Assembly: GCF_016918785.1 (NCBI RefSeq)
Contig: NZ_JAFFPT010000072.1
Location: forward strand, 1-64,000
Direction: 5' to 3'
From: Leptospira ainazelensis
GTDB lineage: Bacteria > Spirochaetota > Leptospiria > Leptospirales > Leptospiraceae
Length of the DNA: 64,000 bases
The translations under genes and the position numbers were made by a program. This document shows positions 54,120 through 63,141 of this stretch, piece after piece (the first letter of the stretch is position 1; the number at the start of each line of letters is the position of its first letter). The notes beneath the pieces were generated by a model. The model was not told the origin of the DNA. It did no database searches and worked only from the letters and a program-made list of their open reading frames with translations.

Positions 54120-55430
54120 ATGGCAGAAATATCGATTATAGTCAGGACTAAAAACGAAGAAAGATGGATCGGTCACTGTCTTCGAACTCTATACAGTCAA
54201 GACTTTAAAGATTTTGAAATAATCTTAGTTGATAATGATAGTACGGATCATACTGTACAAGTCGCGAAACGATTTCCAATTTCGAAGTTGGTGAATATAT
54301 CGAAATTCAAACCGGGTCTTGCTATCAACGAAGGGATCAGAGCCTCTGCCGGCAAATATATCGTATGCTTATCGGCCCACTGTATTCCTAAAAATCAAAA
54401 TTGGCTTTCCACACTTCGAAAGAATTTCGACGAGAACGAAAAATATGCGGCAGTCTACGGAAGACAGCTTCCGTTGAGTTTCACTGATCCAGTGGACAAG
54501 AGAGATCTTTTGATTGTTTTCGGACAAGATCGCCGGGTTCAAATAAAGGATTACTTTTTTCACAATGCTAACAGTATGTTTCGAAGGGATATTTGGGAAA
54601 AGTATCCGTTTGATGAAGAAGTTACGAATATCGAAGACCGAGTATGGGGTAAGACTTTAACAGAGGCCGGATATCAAATCGTTTACGATCCCGAAGCTTC
54701 CGTTTATCATTACCACGGTCTTCATCAAGGCAATTCTCCCGCGAGAGCGAGAGGGGTTGTTTCGATCATCGAAAAAGTGGACAGCGATATTTTTGCTGAA
54801 TTGCCGGAATTTCTCAAACCAGAGAATATCTCCGTTTCCGCAATCATTCCTATTTTAAAGGATTCGGAGCTGAAAGACGAGGAACTTAAACTGGTTCAAA
54901 AAGCGGTTCAACAAGCGAAACAATGTAGCTATATAAAGAATATATTCATTGTATCGAATAATCCGAAAATTGCAAGTGATCTAAACACGGATTGGATTGA
55001 TAGAAGCAAGATTGAAAAGGAAAAGGAGTCTAGCTTAGATGAACTGCTTCAGAACGTCCTTACTCAACTGGAATCTATCGATATTTATCCTGATTCTATT
55101 CTTTATATTAATTACGATTATTTAAACAGACCTACTGAGATTTTTAACGAGCTGGTCATAGACGCCCAGTATAAAGGATGCGACACCATCTTTCCAGGAT
55201 TAGTCGATTTCGGTCATTACTGGGTTCATACTCCCGACGACGGATATAAAGAAACTGACTCGTCTCTGAAATCCAGAAAGGATAGAGATCCGCAGTATAA
55301 GGCGATGTACGGCCTTGGATGTCTTACTTCTTCTTGGGTCATTCGTTCCGGTAAAATGATCGGAGGAAAAATTGGTATTCTTTCCGTTCACGATTTTAAA
55401 ACGTCCTTTAGATTTAAAGAAGTTCAGTAA
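54120..55430 (+). CDS. Family-2 glycosyltransferase fused to a degenerate cytidylyltransferase-like domain
   Basis: Residues 1-225 are a GT-A family 2 transferase: SIIVRTKNEERWIGHCL, ILVDNDSTDHTV, the LSAHCIP block in the DxD position, and IEDRVWGKTL. Residues 236-436 look like a cytidylyltransferase (NeuA-like) fold: AIIPILKDSELKDE at the nucleotide-site position, IKNIFIVSNN, LDELLQNVL, DSILYINYDYLNRP and a CDTIFPGLVDFGHYWVH core. The RSGSKGIPxKN nucleotide loop is missing, so CTP use is doubtful. The fusion lies between neuB and the enolase-type gene. The second half may bind or recognise a CMP-sugar. Confidence 0.72.
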   Translation: MAEISIIVRTKNEERWIGHCLRTLYSQDFKDFEIILVDNDSTDHTVQVAKRFPISKLVNISKFKPGLAINEGIRASAGKYIVCLSAHCIPKNQNWLSTLRKNFDENEKYAAVYGRQLPLSFTDPVDKRDLLIVFGQDRRVQIKDYFFHNANSMFRRDIWEKYPFDEEVTNIEDRVWGKTLTEAGYQIVYDPEASVYHYHGLHQGNSPARARGVVSIIEKVDSDIFAELPEFLKPENISVSAIIPILKDSELKDEELKLVQKAVQQAKQCSYIKNIFIVSNNPKIASDLNTDWIDRSKIEKEKESSLDELLQNVLTQLESIDIYPDSILYINYDYLNRPTEIFNELVIDAQYKGCDTIFPGLVDFGHYWVHTPDDGYKETDSSLKSRKDRDPQYKAMYGLGCLTSSWVIRSGKMIGGKIGILSVHDFKTSFRFKEVQ

Positions 55431-55444
55431 TTGAAAGGTCAGAT

Positions 55445-56596
55445 ATGAAAATAGTAAAGGTTACGCCGTTCTTACTGTCCTCCAATTACGGTTCGGGAAA
55501 AGTTTTGGGGCAACCGATGGGTGCGAAAACGCTCGGTTTTGTCAGAATCGAAACTTCAGAAGGTATCGTAGGTCATGGGGAAGCATATTGCGCTATTTAC
55601 GCTCCGGAGAGTTTTTTAGAAGTAATCAGAATATTCTCCAATGAATTGCTGGGAGAAGACGCTCTCAACCCCGAGTTTTTATACGATAGAATTCATATTC
55701 CATTCGTAACGAGAAGCGGGTTTTTCCGATCTGCTTACAGCGCCATTGACATTGCCCTTTGGGATATTAAATCCAAGTACGAAAAGAAAACAATCGCGGA
55801 ATTGATAACAACCGATCAACCGAAAAAATCGATCAAGGTCTATGCTTCGGGCGGGTCGGCCGCGTTTTCTCCGAAAGAGATAGAAGAAGATCTAAATAAC
55901 CAAATTTCATTGGGGCATAGTAGTTATAAGATGAGGGTCGGTTTTCAATCTTGGGAAAACGATCTAAAGAGAATGGAAACTGCAAGGAATATCTTGGGAA
56001 ATTCGAGAGAACTGATGGTCGACGCCATTATGGGAACTATCAATCCTCCGTGGACTATCGAAATTGCAAAAAAACAATTAAAACAAGCAGAAGAATTCAA
56101 TCTAACTTGGATCGAAGAACCGCTTGCCCCGGATAATTTACTCGACTATAAAGAGCTAAAAAAGCATATTTCTATTCCAATTGCAGGCGGCGAAGCCTTG
56201 TCCTCCAAACTTGATTTCGAAAGTTATATTTCAAACCAGAGCGTCGATTACCTTCAACCCGATGTTACACATTGCGGCGGGATCACCGCCGCAAAACGGA
56301 TTTGTAAATTAGCGGGCGATTATAAAATCAAGATATCGATGCATGTGTGGGGCAGTCCTCTCGCCTTTGCGGCTAATAAAGAGATCGCATTAGGATTTGA
56401 AAACGTACAATGGCTGGAAGAGCCGACGGTAAGTTTGGATCTATCGAATGATTTTGTGACGGCTAAATCGATCACCGATGGTAGATTGACAACGACCGAT
56501 GAATTGGGTTTACCTTTTCCGAATTTCAACGATATTTTAAACAAGTATCCTTATATCCCGGGAAGCGGTTTTAAGTTTCCCAATCGCAAGAATTAG
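55445..56596 (+). CDS. Enolase-superfamily protein, mandelate racemase subgroup
   Basis: The 383-aa protein shows the superfamily ligands: YKMRVG (Lys162, Arg164), metal residues Asp193, Glu224 and Glu250, and the Asp273/His300 general-base pair of the mandelate racemase subgroup. Members are mostly acid-sugar dehydratases that yield 2-keto-3-deoxy acids. Such an enzyme is unusual in an O-antigen locus. It stands between the glycosyltransferase fusion and the hydroxyacid dehydrogenase gene, whose ATG directly follows its stop. Substrate unknown; a sugar acid or a glycan precursor is the simplest guess. Confidence 0.82.
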   Translation: MKIVKVTPFLLSSNYGSGKVLGQPMGAKTLGFVRIETSEGIVGHGEAYCAIYAPESFLEVIRIFSNELLGEDALNPEFLYDRIHIPFVTRSGFFRSAYSAIDIALWDIKSKYEKKTIAELITTDQPKKSIKVYASGGSAAFSPKEIEEDLNNQISLGHSSYKMRVGFQSWENDLKRMETARNILGNSRELMVDAIMGTINPPWTIEIAKKQLKQAEEFNLTWIEEPLAPDNLLDYKELKKHISIPIAGGEALSSKLDFESYISNQSVDYLQPDVTHCGGITAAKRICKLAGDYKIKISMHVWGSPLAFAANKEIALGFENVQWLEEPTVSLDLSNDFVTAKSITDGRLTTTDELGLPFPNFNDILNKYPYIPGSGFKFPNRKN

Positions 56597-57589
56597 ATGA
56601 AAAGAATCATTGCTTGCGATCTCTTTACAAATCTTAACTTGTATAGAATTCCCTCGGAATTATTGACGGAACTGAAAAGTAAATTTCCTGAGTTTGAAGT
56701 GATTCCCGTAAATTGTCCGGGTTATTCGCGAACGATCGAGGAAGCGGAAGTTTTCTGGGGGAACCGCCTTAAAGCAGAAATGTTGCCTGAATTTCCGAAT
56801 TTAAAATGGATTCATTTTGGATCGATTGGAATCAGCGATATTCGAAGTTCGGAAGCTAAGGAGCGAAGAATTCTTGTAACCAACAGTAAGGGCACTTCAG
56901 AGAAAGCAGTGGCCTTGACAGCACTAGGTTTTCTTTTAGGCCTGACCAGAGGTTTGAAAGTCTCCTCTGAATTATCCGCTCAATCTAAATTTTCGAGAGA
57001 AAGTTTTGATGACTATTTCGGAAATATATCTGATTTTTCAGAATTTTATAATGTATTAATTCTCGGATACGGCGAGATAGGCCGCATTTTTGGTTCCTAT
57101 TTGACATGTTTCGGAATTCAATACGACGTCGTAGTCGCAGATAAAAAAAGAAAACGGTATGGTGGTTATAAGGCAACCTATGAGTTACAAGATTTAGATG
57201 AAATTGTCGGTCAATACGATGCAATCGTAAATATTCTCCCTCTAACCGATCTGACAAAAGGAATATTCAATTCTTCTAAATTTGATCGAATGAAAGCCAA
57301 AAGCTTTTTTATAAATGTTGGAAGAGGAGAAACTGTAATCGAAGACGATCTGATACGGGCGATCATTGAAAAAAAAATCTCCGGAGCTGGGTTGGATGTA
57401 TTCCAAAAAGAACCTTTGGACAATTCTTCTCCTCTGCATAAGTTGAGTAACGTTATAATTACTCCGCACATAGGAGCTATGTCTCGTTCATACTGGAACA
57501 AGGAATTTTCTCTGTTTTCCGAGAATCTGGAACTTTTTATGAGTAATAAAAAAATGAAAAACATAATTGACCTTAACAAAGGATACTAA
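56597..57589 (+). CDS. D-isomer-specific 2-hydroxyacid dehydrogenase
   Basis: A 330-aa NAD(P)-dependent oxidoreductase: the Rossmann motif VLILGYGEIGRIFG is in the middle, VNILPLTDLTKGIFN and FFINVGRGETVIEDDLI follow, then GAGLDVFQKEPLDN and the catalytic-His stretch VIITPHIGAMS. It interconverts 2-keto and 2-hydroxy acids. The gene begins directly after the enolase-type stop and ends 1 nt before neuA, so all three are coupled. It could reduce a 2-keto acid made by the dehydratase next to it; that link is an inference from position. Confidence 0.85.
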   Translation: MKRIIACDLFTNLNLYRIPSELLTELKSKFPEFEVIPVNCPGYSRTIEEAEVFWGNRLKAEMLPEFPNLKWIHFGSIGISDIRSSEAKERRILVTNSKGTSEKAVALTALGFLLGLTRGLKVSSELSAQSKFSRESFDDYFGNISDFSEFYNVLILGYGEIGRIFGSYLTCFGIQYDVVVADKKRKRYGGYKATYELQDLDEIVGQYDAIVNILPLTDLTKGIFNSSKFDRMKAKSFFINVGRGETVIEDDLIRAIIEKKISGAGLDVFQKEPLDNSSPLHKLSNVIITPHIGAMSRSYWNKEFSLFSENLELFMSNKKMKNIIDLNKGY

Positions 57590-57590
57590 C

Positions 57591-58286
57591 TTGAGAATTT
57601 TAGGAATCATAGTTGCAAGAAGCGGTTCGAAAGGAATACCCGGAAAAAATTTAAAGAAGCTGGCGGATAAACCTCTTATTCAATACTCTATTGAAAGCGC
57701 GAAGAAGTCGAAGCAGTTGACGAAACTTATCGTTTCCACCGACGGAGAGGAAATTAGAGATTTCTCTTTAAAACTTGGCGCCGAGGTTCCCTTTCTGAGG
57801 CCGAGCGATATTTCGGACGATAAGGCCAGTCCGCTCTTGGCGATCTTACACGCAAAAAAACACTTTGAAAGTCTTGGTACCGAATTTGACGGATTTCTAA
57901 TGTTGCAACCTACAACTCCGTTTCGATCGGAAATCGATATCGATGGAAGTATCGAGCTATTGGCGAAGACAGGGGCAGACAGCGTAATAAGCGTTATTAG
58001 CGTTGGTGCAAATCATCCGGCGAGAATGAAATATCTTGAAAACGGAAAGTTGATCGATCCTCCTTTCTGCGAGGAATATGAGAATCAAAGGCGACAAGAA
58101 CTGACTCCGATGTACATAAGAAACGGCGCAATCTACTTAACCAGAAAGGAAACGATATTAAGAAATTCGTTCAAAGGGGCTGATTGTAGAGCTTGGATTA
58201 TGCCAAGCGAACGTTCGGTAAATATAGATACCGAGGAAGATTTTAGATACGCCGAATGGATCTTGACCAGAGAAAATTTGAAATAA
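57591..58286 (+). CDS. neuA: CMP-nonulosonic acid cytidylyltransferase
   Basis: NeuA-type enzymes activate nonulosonic acids with CTP. The N-terminal ARSGSKGIPGKNLKKL is the nucleotide loop; STDGEEIRDF, LQPTTPFRSEIDID, QELTPMYIRNGAIYLT and VNIDTEEDFRYAEW follow as in the family. The TTG at 57591 is preceded by AAAGGA 8-9 nt upstream and is preferred to an earlier in-frame TTG at 57567 inside the previous gene. Length is 231 aa. Sugar specificity cannot be told from this. It lies two genes after a degenerate cytidylyltransferase-like domain. Confidence 0.88.
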   Translation: MRILGIIVARSGSKGIPGKNLKKLADKPLIQYSIESAKKSKQLTKLIVSTDGEEIRDFSLKLGAEVPFLRPSDISDDKASPLLAILHAKKHFESLGTEFDGFLMLQPTTPFRSEIDIDGSIELLAKTGADSVISVISVGANHPARMKYLENGKLIDPPFCEEYENQRRQELTPMYIRNGAIYLTRKETILRNSFKGADCRAWIMPSERSVNIDTEEDFRYAEWILTRENLK

Positions 58287-58305
58287 AATTTACGGATATT
58301 ATATC

Positions 58306-59187
58306 ATGGAAAAGAATTTAATTAAACGACAGCTGCTCGATCTAAAAATCATATCCGAGGATACTCTGGAAGAATATTTTCCATCCGTTAGAGATCGAAA
58401 TGACATATCGGTTCTTCGTTGTAGCAAATCTGGAGTCATATTTTTGTCTCGAACCGATCATATTAATTTATCATATTATGAAAATAAAGTAAGTTTTAGA
58501 ATCGGACACGAACTCGATAGAAAAGTAGCGATTCGAGTGGGATTTGAGGATGCTTCTAGAAGAGCGGAGAATTTAAAGAATCTGATTCTAAATAAAAAAT
58601 GGTTGGATGTCGGCTCCGGTGTTGGAGCTGTTTTGGATATACTACAGCCGATAGCAAAGGAAGTTGTAGCTGTCGAGTTGCAGGAGAATATTCGGAAAGA
58701 ATTGATAAAGGCCGGCTATAAATCCTATTCCACGATCGAAGAAGTCACGGATATCGATTTTGACGTAATTACCTTATTCCACGTATTTGAACATTTGGTC
58801 AATCCGATCGAGACTCTTCGTTTGATTAAAGAAAGACTAAAGAAGGGCGGGAAAGTTATACTTGAAATTCCTCACGCAAAGGACTTTCTGTTCGATTTTT
58901 TAGATTGTGATAGTTTTAAAAAATTTACTTTTTGGAGCGAACATCTCATCCTTCACACTCGCGAAAGTCTTCGCGCTTTTCTGTGTGAGGCTGGATTTTC
59001 AAAAATCGAAATTGTAGGCGTTCAACGATATCCGCTTGCAAATCACTTGTTTTGGTTAAAAAACGGAGCGCCTGGCGGGCACCATCAATGGAGTTTTTTG
59101 AGTTCGAAAGAACTGGATAATGCTTATGAGAACAAATTGGCCTCATTGGATATGACCGATACCTTGCTTGCAATAGCGGAGAGTTGA
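58306..59187 (+). CDS. SAM-dependent methyltransferase
   Basis: A class I methyltransferase: the SAM loop LDVGSGVGAVLDIL is near residue 103, the acidic residue comes in VVAVELQENIR, and LFHVFEHLVNPIETL with LKKGGKVILEIPH are the later motifs of the Methyltransf_12/23 type. A 95-residue N-terminal segment precedes the domain, which may hold the acceptor site. Such enzymes often methylate a glycan or sugar nucleotide. The gene starts 20 nt after neuA and ends 170 bp before the LIC12162-family gene. Confidence 0.82.
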   Translation: MEKNLIKRQLLDLKIISEDTLEEYFPSVRDRNDISVLRCSKSGVIFLSRTDHINLSYYENKVSFRIGHELDRKVAIRVGFEDASRRAENLKNLILNKKWLDVGSGVGAVLDILQPIAKEVVAVELQENIRKELIKAGYKSYSTIEEVTDIDFDVITLFHVFEHLVNPIETLRLIKERLKKGGKVILEIPHAKDFLFDFLDCDSFKKFTFWSEHLILHTRESLRAFLCEAGFSKIEIVGVQRYPLANHLFWLKNGAPGGHHQWSFLSSKELDNAYENKLASLDMTDTLLAIAES

Positions 59188-59357
59188 ATACACGGTGATT
59201 GAATCTTCATTTTCTTTTTTCGATGTTCACTTTTTATTTAAGAATTTTTCACTCAATAGAAGGGCTTTTTGAACTAAAATGCAAAAGCAAATATTGGGTA
59301 AAATTTAGAAAACGTTCGAATTCCTTTATTTTCTTTCAAACTTAAGTATAAACAAAC

Positions 59358-61175
59358 ATGAAAACGATCAGATTGGAATCGTCCGGGGCAAATGACTTCG
59401 CGCTTTTTTTATCCGAAGGAGAAAGCGGTATTTGTTTATCGAAATCGGAAATATATGAATTTTCGTCCGAACTTTCGAATCTTTATACTCATATTATCGA
59501 GGCGTTCGCCGAAGAACTTTTGCTAAAGTATGAGAATAGAATACCTAATGAATCACTTAGAATACTACTTCGAAACACAGTTATTCCGTTGACCCATTGT
59601 TTTTGGGAACGGGCTTTTCGGATTCAAAAGATTATACAGCAAAATCCTAATGTTGTTATAGAGGATAAGGAAGTCTCCAGTTACGTATTTCAAATTACTG
59701 AAGAGATCCATGAAAAAATTTCCGGACTGAAATTTAACGAATTTATTCTGAATGTGTTAGCTCCCATTTGGAAACTAAACAAGATAAAAACGGAATACGG
59801 TCCATCTAAGGAAAAAAAAACTGCAGCGCCATCCATAGTAAAGAATGAGATTTTTTTTATCGGAAAAAAAAAGAGGGTAATCAACAAAATAATCAATATA
59901 TTGGAGCGAATCTTCAATCGTTTGACACGATTTGAAAAATTTCCAGTATTAACTTTTGCTAATGCGGAAGCCGCTCTGAGATATAAAGGTTTTTATTTGA
60001 CCCATTTTGATCGAATCGATGATCAATTAAACTTTGAGCCTATAAATAGATTGTCCGAGTTGAGAAATAACCTTTTTAATAGGAACAAAGTCTATTCTGA
60101 GAAATTCGAAAATTTTCTTCTTCGGTTCGGCTTCTCTCCCGAGCAGACCGTAGCCTCCTGGGATCGATTCTGCTTTTTTCTCAACGAATGTTTTCCTGTA
60201 CAATTGCTTGAAGGACTGGAGACCAATTTCAAAAAAGCGGAATCTAAACTAAATCAGAAGAACAGGAAATATCTCATTTCATCTGGAGACGGCGATACAC
60301 GTTCGACGTTTGCAATCGCGGTCGCAAAATCGAAAGGTTACAAGATAGTCAAAGCTCAACACGGAGGACACTACGGTTATTTGCGGGATATTTCTCCGGT
60401 CATCGAATCGGAACTTCCCTCTGCGGACATTTTTTTAACTTGGGGCTGGACAAGAATGCACGAAGGAAAGCAGCTGGAAAATATAAAAACGTTTTCTTTA
60501 CCGTCTCCTTGGCTTTCGGAGCGAAAGAAATATTGGAAAAACGTAAGAGCCGGTAAAACTGGGGAATACGACGTGCTTTGGATGCCTCAGATGATGAAAC
60601 GTTTTACCGGCGCTCCTCAAGGCGGATCCAGTATCCGAAGGGACGTAATTCGAGAATTTTCGGAATACATGATCGATTTTGTTCAAAAGACGATGAGCTA
60701 CAAAATCAAAGTTTATGCGAAACCTTACAATCCGCTCACCGTTGCTCTTCTTTCGAAAACCTATTCTCGGCTACAGGAAATAGGGGGAGAATATTATACT
60801 TGTTCCGAACATTTTGACAAAGGGTTGACTAAGGATCTGATAGAAAAATGCAAACTGATTGTCTGGGACCAACCCGGAACCGGATTTTTGGAATGTCTTT
60901 CCGCGTCCATTCCTACGATGATTTTGTGGGATCGACTTTATTGCGAGGAAGAAGATTGGACAAAGGATAGTTTTAAGAGACTGGAAGATGCGGGAATAAT
61001 TCATAGAACGTCTGAGTCATTGGTGAAAGAAATTCTCAAATTTAAGAAAGAACCTTCCGCTTGGTTAAAAGATTCACAAAGAATGAAAGCCCGCTCCGAA
61101 TTCAATTCTCAGTTCGCGCTTACTTCGAATCGGTGGGCTAAAGAATGGAAGCTGTTTCTGAATAAACTTAATTAA
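59358..61175 (+). CDS. LIC12162-family O-antigen transferase-like protein
   Basis: The 605-aa protein resembles TIGR04331 (putative transferase, LIC12162 family), a group first seen in leptospiral O-antigen loci. The last 300 residues have a glycosyltransferase-like section: KAQHGGHYGYLRD, FLTWGWTRMHEGK, KVYAKPYNPLTVAL and WDQPGTGFLECLSASIPTMILWDR, similar to the GT-B donor region of polysaccharide transferases. The N-terminal half is helical and charged. No signal peptide, so cytoplasmic. Activity has not been shown for the family as far as I know. Confidence 0.8.
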   Translation: MKTIRLESSGANDFALFLSEGESGICLSKSEIYEFSSELSNLYTHIIEAFAEELLLKYENRIPNESLRILLRNTVIPLTHCFWERAFRIQKIIQQNPNVVIEDKEVSSYVFQITEEIHEKISGLKFNEFILNVLAPIWKLNKIKTEYGPSKEKKTAAPSIVKNEIFFIGKKKRVINKIINILERIFNRLTRFEKFPVLTFANAEAALRYKGFYLTHFDRIDDQLNFEPINRLSELRNNLFNRNKVYSEKFENFLLRFGFSPEQTVASWDRFCFFLNECFPVQLLEGLETNFKKAESKLNQKNRKYLISSGDGDTRSTFAIAVAKSKGYKIVKAQHGGHYGYLRDISPVIESELPSADIFLTWGWTRMHEGKQLENIKTFSLPSPWLSERKKYWKNVRAGKTGEYDVLWMPQMMKRFTGAPQGGSSIRRDVIREFSEYMIDFVQKTMSYKIKVYAKPYNPLTVALLSKTYSRLQEIGGEYYTCSEHFDKGLTKDLIEKCKLIVWDQPGTGFLECLSASIPTMILWDRLYCEEEDWTKDSFKRLEDAGIIHRTSESLVKEILKFKKEPSAWLKDSQRMKARSEFNSQFALTSNRWAKEWKLFLNKLN

Positions 61176-61198
61176 AAATTTCAAATTAAGGGATCGGT

Positions 61199-62107
61199 AT
61201 GACGGAAATTTTAGAGGATATCTCGGCGTTAATAGAAAATTTAAAGACTTATGGATTTGCGAAAGGTTCCTATCCTCTTCTGACGCAATCCGAGATCGAT
61301 GAACTTGAAGCATTGATTGAAAAATGTTTTGAGGAAAATAATCACGAAAGTAATTTTTCTGCGGATGCGCCGACGTTATTGAGTTTGATCGGTCGCAACG
61401 ACCGTTTGGATGAATTGATCCATAAGATGTTGTGTTCAAATCCGGTGAAAAAAATTCTCACCTCCATTTTAGGAGAGAATCTTAAAATTTGGCAGATCAA
61501 CGCTAGGAAATCGATCGATGGAGATCCAGGTCTTTACCTTCACCAGGACAGCTATGGAGAGACTAATTTTGTCTTTTTGCTAAAGCCGCAAAAAGGAAAG
61601 GACGGGAATACCGCATTCCTACCTTGTTCTCATCTGATTCCCCGATGGGCTAAGAACATTTCATGGGCTCAAATCGGGATTTCAAAATTCTTTTTAAAAC
61701 CTTTCGAAGGGAAGGAGGGTGATTTTGGATTCTTTTTTAATAAAACTTGGCATGCAAGATTTCCAAATAGGGAAGATAATAAATTAATAATACTCTGTTC
61801 TTTTTTTCCGGAGGGCGGAGTTTTTAAACCGGATGCAAAGATGCAAGATGCTCTTCCCAAAATAAAACAGAGTGAACTTTACGATTTACTTTCCGTAAAG
61901 AACGGAGTTGAAAATCTACCGGACGGGAGAGTAAAAGTTCTGCCTCAAAAAGATAGAAAAGAATTCCCCTTTGCGGTAAAGATCGAACAAAAATCAACGG
62001 TAAATTTTAAGGTTCTACATCTATACATCCTTATTTCTCTGCTTGAGTTATTTTTTAAACCGTTGCAGATTCTTTACCGAATTCTGAAAAAATTAAAATC
62101 GAATTAA
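61199..62107 (+). CDS. Phytanoyl-CoA dioxygenase (PhyH)-like oxygenase
   Basis: The iron-binding facial triad of 2-oxoglutarate oxygenases is visible: LHQDSYG gives His115 and Asp117, and TWHARF gives His185. A distal Arg for 2-oxoglutarate may lie in HARFPNRED. The GNTAFLPCSHLIPRW block is typical of the PhyH family. The C-terminal 35 residues include a hydrophobic, basic-flanked segment (LHLYILISLLELFFK) that could contact the membrane. In a glycan locus such an enzyme may hydroxylate a sugar or its acyl group. Substrate unknown. Confidence 0.78.
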   Translation: MTEILEDISALIENLKTYGFAKGSYPLLTQSEIDELEALIEKCFEENNHESNFSADAPTLLSLIGRNDRLDELIHKMLCSNPVKKILTSILGENLKIWQINARKSIDGDPGLYLHQDSYGETNFVFLLKPQKGKDGNTAFLPCSHLIPRWAKNISWAQIGISKFFLKPFEGKEGDFGFFFNKTWHARFPNREDNKLIILCSFFPEGGVFKPDAKMQDALPKIKQSELYDLLSVKNGVENLPDGRVKVLPQKDRKEFPFAVKIEQKSTVNFKVLHLYILISLLELFFKPLQILYRILKKLKSN

Positions 62108-62117
62108 CGTTATCCAA

Positions 62118-63116
62118 ATGAAAAAAATATTAGTAACAGGCGCCGATGGATTCATCGGTTCTCATTTAACCGAATCGTTGGTTCGAAGCGGTTTCGACGT
62201 GAAAGCATTCGTTTTTTATAATTCGTTTAATTCTTGGGGTTGGCTAGACCAATGTTCAAAGGATGTCAAAGGTAAATTCGAAGTTTTTGCCGGCGACATC
62301 CGCGATCCGAATGGTGTGCGAGCCGCATTGAAGGATTGTGAAGCTGTATTGCATTTGGCTGCGTTAATCGCAATTCCTTATTCTTATCATTCACCTGATA
62401 CGTATGTTGATACGAATATCAAAGGTACTCTCAATGTGGTACAAGCCGCTAGGGATATCGGTATCTCAAAGGTTATTCATACGTCCACAAGCGAAGTCTA
62501 TGGAACGGCGAAATTCGTTCCGATCACGGAAGATCATCCGCTGCAAGGGCAATCTCCATACTCAGCCAGTAAAATCGGCGCGGATCAGATTGCGATTTCC
62601 TTCTTTAATTCTTTTAATACTCCAGTTTCCATCATTCGTCCTTTTAATACGTATGGACCTCGTCAGTCTGCAAGGGCTGTGATTCCCACCATTATTACTC
62701 AAATCGCCAGCGGAAATAAGAAGATAAAATTAGGCTCTATTCACCCGACTCGAGACTTTAATTTTGTGAAAGATACGGTGAACGGTTTTATCAGTGCTCT
62801 AAAATCGGATAAATCGATCGGTCAAGTTATCAATCTTGGAAGTAATTATGAAATTTCAATCGGAGAGACCGTGAAAGCTATCGCCGAAGTTATGAAGGCT
62901 GAGGTCGAAATTGAAACGGAAGACCAAAGGCTGAGACCGGAAAAAAGCGAAGTTGAACGTCTTTGGGCGTCGAATCACAAAGCCGAGTTGTTACTCGGTT
63001 GGAAACCGTCCTACGGAGGGATTGACGGTTTTAAGAAAGGTCTTTCGGAGACGGTTGAATGGTTTCTTGAGCCTTCTAATCTTGCTTTATACAAAGCGAA
63101 TCTTTATAATTTGTGA
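62118..63116 (+). CDS. legB: NAD-dependent 4,6-dehydratase, LegB type
   Basis: An extended SDR of 332 aa: VTGADGFIGSHLTESL, LAALIAIPYSYHSPDTYVDTN, TSTSEVYGTA, YSASKIGADQIAISF and RPFNTYGPRQSARAVIPT, the run expected of LegB-type UDP-GlcNAc 4,6-dehydratases in the legionaminic acid route. The following LegC-type aminotransferase gene supports the assignment. It is preceded by the PhyH gene by 10 nt. Together these begin the second nonulosonate section of the locus. Confidence 0.87.
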   Translation: MKKILVTGADGFIGSHLTESLVRSGFDVKAFVFYNSFNSWGWLDQCSKDVKGKFEVFAGDIRDPNGVRAALKDCEAVLHLAALIAIPYSYHSPDTYVDTNIKGTLNVVQAARDIGISKVIHTSTSEVYGTAKFVPITEDHPLQGQSPYSASKIGADQIAISFFNSFNTPVSIIRPFNTYGPRQSARAVIPTIITQIASGNKKIKLGSIHPTRDFNFVKDTVNGFISALKSDKSIGQVINLGSNYEISIGETVKAIAEVMKAEVEIETEDQRLRPEKSEVERLWASNHKAELLLGWKPSYGGIDGFKKGLSETVEWFLEPSNLALYKANLYNL

Positions 63117-63141
63117 ACGCTAAAGATCGATACGATAACCA

